The notes beneath the pieces were generated by a model. That model had not been told where the DNA came from. It saw nothing but the letters and a program-made list of their open reading frames with translations, and did not search any database. A stretch of 64,000 nt of DNA, from the NCBI GenBank assembly GCA_029245345.1, contig JAQWPM010000021.1, forward strand, positions 372,001 to 436,000, written 5' to 3'. This DNA comes from Longimicrobiales bacterium (lineage in GTDB: Bacteria; Gemmatimonadota; Gemmatimonadetes; Longimicrobiales; Gaopeijiaceae). Both the position numbers and the translations under genes were made by a program. Positions 1 through 8,831 of this stretch are shown here, piece after piece; position 1 is the stretch's first letter; every line of letters starts with the position of its first letter.

Positions 1-1300
1 TGATATAGGTGACACCCAGCATTTCGTCGCGTGAGAGGGGCGCACGAAGCGCCAGCCACAGCCCGCTCGGGTGTACGAAATAGTCGAGGCCGGGCTGCAG
101 GTACCTGAACCAACCGGATTCCGTGGTAGTGACGCCATCTCGCTCCGCCGTCACATCCGCCTGGATGAAGCCTTCCACCTGCTGTTGGAAGGCCGGATCG
201 TCCTCGAAGCGGTACAGCTGAATCGGCTCAGTTCCTGGGGATACACCAACCGGCGCGTGGGACGGGTCGAGCGAGAGAACGTCGACGTGCGGATAGTCCT
301 CGATGTCTTCGGGGTCGATGAGGAAGAAGAACTGTCCACGAACGTAGTCCGCGTCGTCCAAGACGAGTGTGTCTTCCTGCACGAACGCACGCTGATCACC
401 CAGACCCGTCAGCTGGAAGACACGCGAATTCAGGTCTCCGCGTTGCTGTGCCCAGACTGCCTGGAACTCCATGGGGCCGAGCTGCCCGTCCGCCTGGAAA
501 CCGAAATTCCCGGCCGGGATACCTTCGGTGAGAAAGCGCGACCGGGGCAGGTTGAACGTCACGTCACCCACTTCTAACCGGCGGAGTATGTCATCTTCCC
601 CGCCTTCGTAGAAGATGTTGATACGGTTGGCAGCGTCGAATTCGCGGCTCTGGTCGAAATCGACATCGACTCGAACCCGGTCGGCGATCGTGCCATCCAT
701 CTGCACGCCGAACCGCGCGTCCGGCGTAAGTTGAGGTATGAGGTTGGGATTACAACTGACCTTGAACTGATTGTCGCATGGCTGGAACCGGGTCCAATCC
801 CCCCCGAGTTCCATCCGACTCGTGACGTTCAACGCCAAGTCGGCATACTCCGTCCGGAAGCGCGGTGAGCCACCCTGTGCCTGCGGATTCGCGAACGCAG
901 CTTCGCGCGGGCTGATGGGCCGCGGCGGTAAGAACGCATCGACTCCGAGCTCCCCAGTCCGGCGGCCTGCTGCTACCCAACGGACCACTTCGGACGAAAG
1001 CGACGCAGAAGCCAGAGTCCCGCCCGGCCATCGAGCACCGAACACCCACGGGCGCTGCCGTGAACCGACGCCGCCGTCGCTGACGGGGAGACGGGTCATA
1101 CCCAACCGCACATGAGGTTCTTCAGCCGTCGCGGTGAGTCCGATGCGCACCGAGACTGGAAGCTCGGAAAGGTCCCTCCTGAGAATGGAATCGCGGGACG
1201 CTTGTCGAACCTGGAGCGTCTCCACAGATGCCCCTCTCGCACCCTCAACCCACAAGGGCGAGAGCGTGGCAGCGATCAGAATCAGTAGGAGTTTCGACAC
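1..1300 (-). CDS. SprA-like outer-membrane protein, C-terminal part cut by window edge
   Basis: Reading the minus strand from a GTG at 1300 gives an open frame that runs off the left edge (about 433 residues visible). An in-frame TGA lies two codons upstream, which fixes the start. The protein opens with a signal peptide (SKLLLILIAATLSPLWVEG). Further in, a stretch reads NIFYEGGEDDILRRLEVGDV, then TFNLPRSRFLTEG and FGFQADGQLGP, which matches the N-terminal pattern of SprA/Sov proteins (EDEI..IEAGNV..PL, then LFG.K..LQFG). SprA forms the giant outer-membrane channel of the type IX secretion system in Bacteroidota. It is divergent from the lptF gene. The match is by motif memory, not by a search; a different large barrel protein is possible. 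Confidence 0.7.
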   Translation of the reverse strand, partial: MSKLLLILIAATLSPLWVEGARGASVETLQVRQASRDSILRRDLSELPVSVRIGLTATAEEPHVRLGMTRLPVSDGGVGSRQRPWVFGARWPGGTLASASLSSEVVRWVAAGRRTGELGVDAFLPPRPISPREAAFANPQAQGGSPRFRTEYADLALNVTSRMELGGDWTRFQPCDNQFKVSCNPNLIPQLTPDARFGVQMDGTIADRVRVDVDFDQSREFDAANRINIFYEGGEDDILRRLEVGDVTFNLPRSRFLTEGIPAGNFGFQADGQLGPMEFQAVWAQQRGDLNSRVFQLTGLGDQRAFVQEDTLVLDDADYVRGQFFFLIDPEDIEDYPHVDVLSLDPSHAPVGVSPGTEPIQLYRFEDDPAFQQQVEGFIQADVTAERDGVTTTESGWFRYLQPGLDYFVHPSGLWLALRAPLSRDEMLGVTYI

Positions 1301-1444
1301 GCGTCAGATCAACCGACGAACAGAGTGACGAAAAAGGGTGTAGGGAGTGACGACAATCAAACGCAGTGCCTTGAGCAGTGCGGTCGCAGCCGGCTAGCTT
1401 CCGGTTCCCTGAAGACCCGAAAAAGGAAAGTCTGTGACGCAAAG

Positions 1445-2902
1445 ATGCGCATGAGTGTAATCACGAGGTACCTGGTAAGGGTCCACATCGGCCCCTTCCT
1501 GTTCGCGCTGTCTGCGCTGACCGCGTTGATCTTCTTGAACGCGGTTGCCCAGCGTGTGGAAGGGCTCGTTGGCAAAGGGCTCCCGTGGACGGTGGTGGTC
1601 GAGTTCCTGGTCCTCTCCTTACCTCATACGATCGCTTTGTCCCTCCCTATCTCCGTGTTGGCCGCGGTGTTGTACGGATTCAGCGAACTCACTTCGGCGA
1701 ATGAGATCACCGCCATATCTGCGAGCGGAGTCCGCCCGTCTCGTGTCATGGTGCCGATGTTGTGCATGGGACTGGTCATGACCGGTGTCATGCTCTTCTT
1801 CAATGACCAAGTCCTCCCTGAGTCGAACCATCGGTTAAAAAACCTCATGGTAGACATCGGTCGCAAGAGCCCGACCTTAGAATGGCGCGAGCAAGTCGTG
1901 AATGAAATCAGGGCCGACGCCGGTCTCAACACGTACTTCCTCACCGCTGACCGTATCGATGCGGTCACCAACACGCTCGAAGAAGTCACGATTTTCGACG
2001 CCAACAACCCTATTCGCCGCCGGACGACCTATGCGGCCCGCGGGGAGATGGCCTTCAACGAAGCCAAGACGGACCTCTATCTCACGCTCTACGATGGCGT
2101 CGTGCACGAGGTACAGAGCGATCGGATTGGAGGCTTTCAGCAGCTCTACTTTGAAAAGCAGATCGTGCCGTTGCGAGGCGTCGGCAACGAACTCGCCCGA
2201 CGCCTAGGTGGCACTGACCGTGGAGATCGGGAGATGGGCTTCGCGATGTTGTTGGAGAACGCCGCTGAACGCGAAGCCGAACTCGATTCGGTTCATGCAG
2301 AGATGCGCGACAAGTCGATGCAGGCGCTTCGGCTGGCCCTCGGGCTCGAGTCCGCCGAGGACTCGGCAGTTATCAACACGGTTCGAACCCAACAAGCGCG
2401 AGGCCAGATCGCTGTCATAGGGAATGGGGCTTCCCTACTTGCCCAAGATCCTGTGACTCAAGACGTCGTAATCACGGCCCGCACCCGAGCCTCACGCGGT
2501 GAAGCCCTCCGTCAAACGGCAGGCCGGTACAGGGTCGAAATTCATAAAAAGGCAGCCATCGCGGTGGCATGTTTGATCTTCACCCTCTTGGCGCCTCCGC
2601 TGGCGATCCGCTTCCCGACGGGCGGGATCGGCATGGTAGTGGCCGCATCGAGTGGAATCACGGCGATCTATTGGGCGGGTCTAATCGGCGGAGAGACGCT
2701 CGCCGACCGGGGTGTGGCAGGTCCCGCGGTAACGATGTGGCTCACGAACTTCGTCTTCCTGATCGTAGGCCTCTATTTAGTCGCGCGAATGAGTCGGGCT
2801 GGCGGTTCACTACGTAGTGGAGCATTCGAGGCGATGACCGAACGAATGCGTGCGAGGCTCCCCGGCCGACGTGATGTCTCCACCGCGGACGTGCCAGGAT
2901 GA
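1445..2902 (+). CDS. lptF: LptF/LptG-family lipopolysaccharide export permease (first of pair)
   Basis: YjgP/YjgQ-family permease. Such proteins form the inner-membrane part of the LptB2FG transporter that extracts LPS and passes it to the periplasmic bridge. Three hydrophobic segments lie near the N-terminus (IGPFLFALSALTALIFLNAV, a second around VVVEFLVLSLP, a third around VPMLCMGLVMTGVMLFF), then a periplasmic domain, then more helices near the end (AIAVACLIFTLLAPPLAIRF onward), the family layout. An in-frame ATG exists at 1325, but the ATG at 1445 sits about 12 nt after an AAGGAAAG sequence and directly precedes the conserved RYLVRVHIGPF start, so I chose it (485 aa). The stop overlaps the next start by 4 nt (ATGA). 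A weak promoter-like pair (TTGAGC at 1371, TAGCTT at 1395) lies upstream. Assignment as LptF rather than LptG is by gene order. Confidence 0.88.
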   Translation: MRMSVITRYLVRVHIGPFLFALSALTALIFLNAVAQRVEGLVGKGLPWTVVVEFLVLSLPHTIALSLPISVLAAVLYGFSELTSANEITAISASGVRPSRVMVPMLCMGLVMTGVMLFFNDQVLPESNHRLKNLMVDIGRKSPTLEWREQVVNEIRADAGLNTYFLTADRIDAVTNTLEEVTIFDANNPIRRRTTYAARGEMAFNEAKTDLYLTLYDGVVHEVQSDRIGGFQQLYFEKQIVPLRGVGNELARRLGGTDRGDREMGFAMLLENAAEREAELDSVHAEMRDKSMQALRLALGLESAEDSAVINTVRTQQARGQIAVIGNGASLLAQDPVTQDVVITARTRASRGEALRQTAGRYRVEIHKKAAIAVACLIFTLLAPPLAIRFPTGGIGMVVAASSGITAIYWAGLIGGETLADRGVAGPAVTMWLTNFVFLIVGLYLVARMSRAGGSLRSGAFEAMTERMRARLPGRRDVSTADVPG

Positions 2903-3969
2903 TCCGAATCCTCGACCGCCTGGTGGTCGGAACGTTCTTCAAGACGTTCTTCCTGTGCCTATCGGCATCTCCCGTTCTGTTCGTGATTGGCGATATCACA
3001 GAGAATCTCGACGACTACATCGATCGTGGGCTCACCGGCATGGAAGTGAGCCTGGCCTACATGTATCAGATGCCGCTCTTCATCCGCTGGTCATTTCCGA
3101 TCGCGACGCTGCTCGCCACGGTCTTTACCATCCACGGGATGACCATGCACCGAGAGCTCGTGGCTGCCAAAGCGGGCGGAATCTCGTTCCACCGTGTCGT
3201 CGCCCCACTCGTGATCATCGGTGTTCTCCTGACGGGTGTCGCCTTGTTCATTACGGAGATCGAGCCTCGCGGAAACCGCATAGCAGCTCAGATCCTCCGC
3301 CGTGAGTCCCCGGGTCGTACGTTCCGGTCTGACTTCGTTTATAAGTCCGAGAGCGGACTCACCTGGCAGGTCGGGCGACTCACCGCGAACGATGGTCGCA
3401 TGAATACCGTGGTGATCGAACGGCCTCCCTCGGAGGGCCGGGCAGGTCTTCATGTCCTGGCCGAAGCAGCTCGGTGGGACTCCATCGATGGCTGGACACT
3501 CGAACGAGGTTACCTCCGGACCCTAGCCCCCGACTCGACTGAGGCGTCGGTTGAGTTCGAGAAGCTCCGCATGGCCGGTATCGTGGAAAGGCCAGAAGAA
3601 CTCCTGGAGGCACCGCGCGAACCGGACGAAATGACGTACGCAGAAATCGACCACTTTGCAGACATCATCCAACGCACCGGGGGCAACGCCAAGGAACTTC
3701 TGGTGAAAAAGGAGCAGAAGATCTCTTTGGCTGTGGCGACTCTTGTCGTGATTTTGTTCGGTGGCCCTCTGGCGACGAGCAGCAACCGTGGCGGTGCAGC
3801 CTACGGCATTGGGGTCTCACTCGGGACCGTCATCCTGTACCTCATGATGTTCAAGATCTCCGGAGCACTCGGCGAAGCCGGGGCAGTCTCGGCGACGACC
3901 GCCGCGTGGCTACCCAACGTGCTCTTCCTCGGTGGCGCCACGGTACTGCTCCTCCGGGTGCGGACCTAA
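2899..3969 (+). CDS. lptG: LptG-type lipopolysaccharide export permease (second of pair)
   Basis: Second YjgP/YjgQ-family permease, 356 aa, the usual length for LptG. It starts on the ATG that overlaps the lptF stop (ATGA), so the two are translationally coupled and should form the LptFG heterodimer. It starts ILDRLVVGTFFKTFFLCLSA, typical of the family, with helices near residues 15-35, 55-80 and 95-120, a periplasmic domain around 125-260, and three C-terminal helices from about 270 (ISLAVATLVVILFGGPLATS). The glycine-rich region GGPLATSSNRGGAAYGIGVS is the conserved fifth-helix area. The presence of lptFG shows an LPS-bearing outer membrane. It converges with the DapF-like gene with a 28-bp gap. 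Confidence 0.9.
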   Translation: MIRILDRLVVGTFFKTFFLCLSASPVLFVIGDITENLDDYIDRGLTGMEVSLAYMYQMPLFIRWSFPIATLLATVFTIHGMTMHRELVAAKAGGISFHRVVAPLVIIGVLLTGVALFITEIEPRGNRIAAQILRRESPGRTFRSDFVYKSESGLTWQVGRLTANDGRMNTVVIERPPSEGRAGLHVLAEAARWDSIDGWTLERGYLRTLAPDSTEASVEFEKLRMAGIVERPEELLEAPREPDEMTYAEIDHFADIIQRTGGNAKELLVKKEQKISLAVATLVVILFGGPLATSSNRGGAAYGIGVSLGTVILYLMMFKISGALGEAGAVSATTAAWLPNVLFLGGATVLLLRVRT

Positions 3970-3997
3970 GAGTTCTCGCGCCGCTCTTTAGCGCAGC

Positions 3998-4870
3998 TTA
4001 TTCGCTCTCTTCGCGCACCAAGACTCCGTCCATCACCGCTTCGACGGGACCGCGCAGCACGACATCGAGGCCTTCCGAGACCGTGACCTGCAGGATGCCC
4101 CCAGGCATTTCCACGTCAATCGTACCCGGCTGTACTCTTCCCTCGACGACACTCGCGACCGCCACCGCGCATGAACTGGTACCCGAAGCACTGGTCCGCC
4201 CGACTCCCCGTTCCCAGATCAAAGCTTTGACCCGAGCCAGCCCGTCCGGATGCGCGAGCTGCATGTTTGCGCCGTGAGTCAGAGCAGGATGTGCCGCAAA
4301 GAAGGGGCCCAACTCGGCGAGCATCTCTTCTGACAATTCTGGAGAGAAGACAACCAGGTGCGGATTCCCGACAGAAACGGGAACGACGCGAAAAGAGGTC
4401 CCATTCGGCCCCAGCATCGACCCATCTGAGTCGATAGCCGACGCATCGAGGCCGACAGCCGCGGGGCCCACCCGGGCCAATCCCATCGCGACCGAAACGT
4501 CGTACGTACCATCCTGCTCACCGTGTACCGTCATGGACACCGTATCCCCGGCGACCTCTACATCGAACGGCTCGGAGCCGACCCGTCCCATCCGCAGGAG
4601 GTAGGAGGCCAGAATACGCAGGCCGTTGCCGCTGCGCTCGAACTCTCCACCATCCGGATTAAACATCCGGAGCGAGGGGCGCCCGGCGCCCGACAGAAGC
4701 ACCACAATGCCGTCGGAGCCCACTCCGCTGAACCGGTCGCACACCGCCCTGATGGCTGCCGGCGTGGCCGTCCAGTCGTCGCCTTCCTCGAAGACCAAAT
4801 AGTCGTTGCTAAGCCCATGTGCTTTGTAGAAACCGCGAGACAAGCGCGGACGAGTCAGCCAACGCGTCAT
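3998..4870 (-). CDS. DapF-family protein lacking both catalytic cysteines
   Basis: Diaminopimelate epimerase fold, 290 aa from the ATG at 4870 (a longer in-frame extension to 5026 exists but runs into the metH promoter). Family landmarks are present: FYKAHGLSNDYLVF at the start, GVGSDGIVVL, FNPDGGEFERSGNGLR, SVGNPHLVVF and WERGVGRTSASGTSSCA. In true DapF the two proton-transferring residues are cysteines in C-GNG-R and ACGTG. Here the first is Ser80 (RSGNGLR) and the second is Ser229 (TSASGTS). Serine cannot easily replace the thiol base, so this protein is unlikely to be a normal L,L-DAP epimerase. It may be another isomerase or dehydratase of the fold; proline-racemase relatives with Cys replaced are dehydratases. 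Divergent from metH. Confidence 0.75.
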   Translation of the reverse strand: MTRWLTRPRLSRGFYKAHGLSNDYLVFEEGDDWTATPAAIRAVCDRFSGVGSDGIVVLLSGAGRPSLRMFNPDGGEFERSGNGLRILASYLLRMGRVGSEPFDVEVAGDTVSMTVHGEQDGTYDVSVAMGLARVGPAAVGLDASAIDSDGSMLGPNGTSFRVVPVSVGNPHLVVFSPELSEEMLAELGPFFAAHPALTHGANMQLAHPDGLARVKALIWERGVGRTSASGTSSCAVAVASVVEGRVQPGTIDVEMPGGILQVTVSEGLDVVLRGPVEAVMDGVLVREESE

Positions 4871-4946
4871 GACATTTCCGGATTCGGGATTCTGTGGTTC
4901 CTGGCCACCCCGGCACCGGGTGATCGGGGAGATCGTACGGAGCAAG

Positions 4947-4975
4947 TTGGCACACACCCCGCACGCATGTACACT
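4947..4975 (+). promoter_or_regulatory. sigma-70-type promoter of the metH leader
   Basis: TTGGCA (4947-4952) and TACACT (4970-4975) are separated by exactly 17 nt, close to the TTGACA/TATAAT consensus. The predicted start, around 4982, lies just before the SAM-II aptamer at 4990. Inferred from sequence only. Confidence 0.6.
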
Positions 4976-4989
4976 TGGGTACAACAGAA

Positions 4990-5049
4990 TCGGGCGATTT
5001 GAGGTGTATTGCGGCCCGCCGGGCAACCGGCTAACGAGCTAAAAGACCC
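4990..5049 (+). promoter_or_regulatory. SAM-II riboswitch upstream of metH
   Basis: A compact aptamer matching SAM-II. Stem P1 is CGGGC (4991-4995) with GCCCG (5014-5018). Its loop reads GATTT, then GTATTGC (5006-5012), the invariant SAM-II loop words. The 3' part AGCTAAAA (5037-5044) matches the conserved AGCUAAA. The pseudoknot can form between GGT (5003-5005) and ACC (5046-5048); in the well-studied marine SAM-II RNA these positions are CC with GG, so the pairing is kept while the bases differ. An extra GCCGG-GCAA-CCGGC hairpin fills the connecting loop. SAM-II binds S-adenosylmethionine and shuts off methionine genes. Its position before metH fits the function. Confidence 0.82.
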
Positions 5050-5051
5050 AC

Positions 5052-5089
5052 GCCCTATCGCGCATCAAATCGCGAGGGGCCTTTTTTTT
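5052..5089 (+). terminator. Intrinsic terminator in the metH leader (attenuator)
   Basis: Stem GCCCT (5052-5056) with GGGGC (5076-5080), an A bulge at 5057, then TCGCG (5058-5062) with CGCGA (5071-5075), an 8-nt loop, and a run of eight T (5082-5089). It ends 10 nt before the metH start, so it must act as a conditional terminator. The 5' strand of aptamer stem P1, GGGCG (4992-4996), can instead pair with CGCCC (5051-5055), a ready-made antiterminator that excludes both P1 and this hairpin. Confidence 0.85.
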
Positions 5090-5099
5090 AGGGGATACG

Positions 5100-8000
5100 G
5101 TGGCAGCAACGAAGAGCGGACTCACTCGGGCCGACCGGGGCGTCCTGATCAGGGAACACCTGACCAAACGCATTCTTGTGATCGACGGTGCCATGGGCAC
5201 CATGATCCAGCGGCACAAGTTCGAGGAAGAGGATTTCCGTGGTGAGCGCTTCGCTGACAGCGAAAGACTGCTCATGGGAGCGAACGACCTCCTCTGTCTC
5301 TCTCGCCCGGATGTAATTCGCGATATCCACGCGGAATACCTCGCGGCCGGAGCTGATCTCGTCGAAACCAACACGTTCAGCGCCAACCGGATCTCTCTTG
5401 AGGACTATGGGCTCCCAGAGATCGCGTTCGAGCTGAATCGGGATGCGGCTCGGCTGGCGAGAGAGGCTGCTGATACGGCAGAGGCTGCGGAACCTGGGCG
5501 ACCCCGCTGGGTCGCGGGCGCACTCGGGCCGACGAACCGGACGGCGTCCATTTCGCCCGATGTGGGCGACCCAGGTGCTCGGAACGTCACCTTCGACGAA
5601 CTCGTCACCGCTTATGTAGAACAAGCGCTCGGGCTCATCGACGGGGGCGCCGACCTCCTTCTGGTCGAGACCGCATTCGACACACTGAACGCCAAGGCCG
5701 CCCTCTTCGCGGTCTCGAAGGCTCTAGAGGAAACAGGCCTCGACATCCCGGTCATGATGTCTGGGACAATCACAGACCAGAGCGGTCGCACCTTGTCGGG
5801 GCAGACGCCTGAAGCATTCTACAATTCGGTCTCCCACGGAGTACATCCGGGCGCAGGGCGTCCGACTGGCCTTCTCAGCGTGGGTCTCAACTGCGCCCTC
5901 GGAATCGATCAGTTACGCCCGTACCTCAAGGAGCTGTCCGAGGTCGCCACGGTTCCAGTGAGTTGTTACCCGAATGCTGGCCTCCCCAACGAATTCGGGG
6001 AGTACGACGACACGCCGGAGCATATGGCGGACATGACCCGGCAGTTCGCCGAAGCGGGCTTCCTGAACATCGTCGGTGGCTGCTGCGGTACGACACCCGA
6101 TCATATCCGAGCAATCGCGAAGGCCGTGGCGGACGTCACGCCACGCGCCTTGCCTGATGTACCGGTCCGTACACGCCTCGCCGGTCTGGAGCCGCTGACA
6201 ATCGGGCCAGACTCTCTGTTCGTGAACGTCGGCGAGCGCACGAACGTGACCGGGTCCCGCCGCTTCGCTCGCCTCATCCAGGATGACGACTACGACACTG
6301 CCGTGGAGGTGGCCCGGCAGCAGGTTCGAGGTGGCGCCCAGGTCATCGACGTGAACATGGACGAGGGCTTGCTCGACTCTGTCGCTGCGATGCCGCGATT
6401 CCTCAACTTGCTCGCATCGGAACCGGAAATAGCTCGCATCCCGGTGATGGTCGACTCGTCCAACTGGGATGTGATCGAGGCCGGCCTCAAGACGCTTCAG
6501 GGCAAAGGCATCGTCAATTCTATCTCGCTGAAGGACGGCGAGCAGGAGTTTCGAGAGAGGGCTCGACTGGTTCGACGGTACGGTGCCGCGGCGGTGGTGA
6601 TGGCATTCGACGAAGACGGTCAGGCGGACACGGTGCAGCGTAAGATCGATATCTGCTCACGGGCCTATTCGGTCCTGCTCGAGGAAGGCTTCGCACCGGA
6701 GGACATCATCTTCGATCCGAACGTCTTCGCTGTCGCAACGGGAATCGAAGAGCATGAGCGATACGCGATCGCCTTCATCGAGGCCGTGCGAGGCGTCAAA
6801 GCGGCTTGCCCGCACTCGCTCACCTCGGGCGGCATCAGCAACGTTTCGTTCTCGTTTCGTGGCTCACCCGAAGTGCGGGAAGCCATGCATACAGCGTTCC
6901 TTTATCACGCGATCGCGGCCGGGCTCGACATGGGCATCGTGAATGCCGGCGCACTGCCTGTATACGACGACATCCCCAAGGATCTAATCGTTCCTGTTGA
7001 AGACGTTCTCTTCGCTCGGAACCCCGAAGCCACGGATGCTCTCACGCAGATCGCGGGAGAACGCACTGGCACCACGGAGCGTCGCGTACATGAGGACTTG
7101 TCGTGGAGGGATCTCGACATAACGGCTCGGCTTCAGCACGCCCTCGTACAGGGTATCGACGAATACGTCGAGATCGACGCAGAAGAGGCGCGTGTGTCTC
7201 TCCCTCGAGCGCTCGATGTCATCGAGGGACCGCTCATGGACGGCATGAACGAAGTCGGCGACCGATTCGGCAGTGGACGCATGTTCTTGCCACAGGTCGT
7301 GAAGAGCGCACGCGTCATGAAGAAGGCCGTCGCCCACCTGGTCCCGTACCTCGAAGCAGAGAAGACGAGCACTGAGGACAAAGGCCGGATTCTCATGGCC
7401 ACTGTGAAAGGTGACGTCCATGACATCGGCAAGAACATCGTCGGGGTCGTCCTGCAGTGTAACGGTTATGTAGTCATCGATTTGGGCGTGATGGTGCCGG
7501 GAGAGAAGATCCTCGACCGCGCCCGGGAAGAGAGAGTGGATATCATCGGTCTATCGGGGCTCATCACCCCCTCACTCGACCAGATGGTAAGCGTGGCGAA
7601 AGAGATGCAACGGACCGGCTTTGAAGTGCCGTTGCTGATCGGTGGCGCCACAACGTCGAAGGTCCACACCGCGGTGAAAATCGAAGAGTGTTATGCTGGA
7701 CCCACGGTACACGTGCTCGACGCTTCCAGGGCCGTTGGGGTCGTGTCGACGCTCCTTGATGACAAACGCCGAGCGCCGTTCATCGCTAATCTCGCCGTGG
7801 AATACGAAGCTGTGCGCAAACGCCGAGCCGAACGGTCCGCAAGAACACCCCTTACACCGATCGCCGCCGCACGAAGACGCGCACGCTCCTTCGATTGGGC
7901 TTCGTCTCCCCCGCAGCGCCCGAAACAGCTTGGCGTTCATCAGCTGGACCTCAGCGTAGAGGAACTCCGACCCTACATCGACTGGACGCCCTTCTTCCAG

Positions 8001-8831
8001 GCGTGGGAACTCGCGGGCAAGCACCCGGCGATCCTGAACGACGCGGTCGTCGGCGCGCAGGCTAAAAGCCTCTTGTCAGATGCCGAGGAGATGCTGGATC
8101 GGATGGCTTCAGACGATCGAATCACCCCGAAGGCCGTCGTCGGTCTCTTCCCAGCGAATAGCACTGGGGACGACATCGACATCTTCACCGACGAGACGCG
8201 AGACGAAACGCGCACGACGTGCCATCACGTCCGGCAGCAGTTCGCCAAGCAGGACCGTGCCGCGTCTTGTCTAGCTGATTTCGTGGCTCCGGTCGGCACA
8301 CCGGACTGGATCGGTGGCTTCGTCGTCACTGCCGGACTCGGCGTCCATGAACTCGTGGCCGAAGCGGAGAGCGAACACGACGACTACACCGCCATCCTCG
8401 TAAAATCGGTGGCCGACCGACTCGCGGAGGCCGCCGCGGAAGTGATGCACGAGAGGGTGCGATGCGAAATTTGGGCCTATGCACCAAGCGAGTCCCACTC
8501 GAACGACAATCTGATCGCGGAAGCCTACCAGGGGATACGACCCGCCCCCGGCTACCCGGCGTGCCCAGACCACACTGAAAAGCGAACGCTGTTCGAGCTA
8601 TTGGATGCAGAGGAAGCCCTCGGCGTGACACTCACCGAGAGTTTTGCCATGGCACCGGCTGCGTCGGTTTCGGGCTGGTATCTCGCCCATCCGGAAGCCC
8701 ATTACTTCGGGATCGGACGCATGGGGCGTGATCAGGTTGAGGATTACGCGACCCGGAAGGGCTGGACCATCGAAAAAGTTGAGAAATGGCTCTCCCCCAA
8801 CCTCGGGTACGATCCGGAGCGTGACTCATGA
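5100..8831 (+). CDS. metH: Cobalamin-dependent methionine synthase
   Basis: Full-length four-module MetH (1243 aa; E. coli enzyme 1227). It transfers a methyl group from methyltetrahydrofolate via cobalamin to homocysteine in the cytosol. Modules in order: homocysteine-binding barrel (about 20-335) with zinc cysteines in GLNCALG (near 265) and [10 protein letters not shown] (near 326-327); pterin-binding barrel (about 360-620) beginning [14 protein letters not shown]; cobalamin-binding module (about 650-890) with the base-off motif DVHDIGKN (near 771, His ligand) and [11 protein letters not shown]; and the reactivation domain (about 920-1235) with [12 protein letters not shown] near 1145. The GTG at 5100 follows AGGGGA, which lies directly behind the leader terminator. 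It overlaps the next gene by 4 nt. Regulation by the SAM-II leader is expected. Confidence 0.97.
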   Translation: MAATKSGLTRADRGVLIREHLTKRILVIDGAMGTMIQRHKFEEEDFRGERFADSERLLMGANDLLCLSRPDVIRDIHAEYLAAGADLVETNTFSANRISLEDYGLPEIAFELNRDAARLAREAADTAEAAEPGRPRWVAGALGPTNRTASISPDVGDPGARNVTFDELVTAYVEQALGLIDGGADLLLVETAFDTLNAKAALFAVSKALEETGLDIPVMMSGTITDQSGRTLSGQTPEAFYNSVSHGVHPGAGRPTGLLSVGLNCALGIDQLRPYLKELSEVATVPVSCYPNAGLPNEFGEYDDTPEHMADMTRQFAEAGFLNIVGGCCGTTPDHIRAIAKAVADVTPRALPDVPVRTRLAGLEPLTIGPDSLFVNVGERTNVTGSRRFARLIQDDDYDTAVEVARQQVRGGAQVIDVNMDEGLLDSVAAMPRFLNLLASEPEIARIPVMVDSSNWDVIEAGLKTLQGKGIVNSISLKDGEQEFRERARLVRRYGAAAVVMAFDEDGQADTVQRKIDICSRAYSVLLEEGFAPEDIIFDPNVFAVATGIEEHERYAIAFIEAVRGVKAACPHSLTSGGISNVSFSFRGSPEVREAMHTAFLYHAIAAGLDMGIVNAGALPVYDDIPKDLIVPVEDVLFARNPEATDALTQIAGERTGTTERRVHEDLSWRDLDITARLQHALVQGIDEYVEIDAEEARVSLPRALDVIEGPLMDGMNEVGDRFGSGRMFLPQVVKSARVMKKAVAHLVPYLEAEKTSTEDKGRILMATVKGDVHDIGKNIVGVVLQCNGYVVIDLGVMVPGEKILDRAREERVDIIGLSGLITPSLDQMVSVAKEMQRTGFEVPLLIGGATTSKVHTAVKIEECYAGPTVHVLDASRAVGVVSTLLDDKRRAPFIANLAVEYEAVRKRRAERSARTPLTPIAAARRRARSFDWASSPPQRPKQLGVHQLDLSVEELRPYIDWTPFFQAWELAGKHPAILNDAVVGAQAKSLLSDAEEMLDRMASDDRITPKAVVGLFPANSTGDDIDIFTDETRDETRTTCHHVRQQFAKQDRAASCLADFVAPVGTPDWIGGFVVTAGLGVHELVAEAESEHDDYTAILVKSVADRLAEAAAEVMHERVRCEIWAYAPSESHSNDNLIAEAYQGIRPAPGYPACPDHTEKRTLFELLDAEEALGVTLTESFAMAPAASVSGWYLAHPEAHYFGIGRMGRDQVEDYATRKGWTIEKVEKWLSPNLGYDPERDS

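Noticed and set aside
71-577. Plus-strand ORF of 168 aa at the left edge
   Set aside because: It is the antisense of the SprA-like coding frame, which has a signal peptide and recognisable motifs; the plus-strand product matches nothing.
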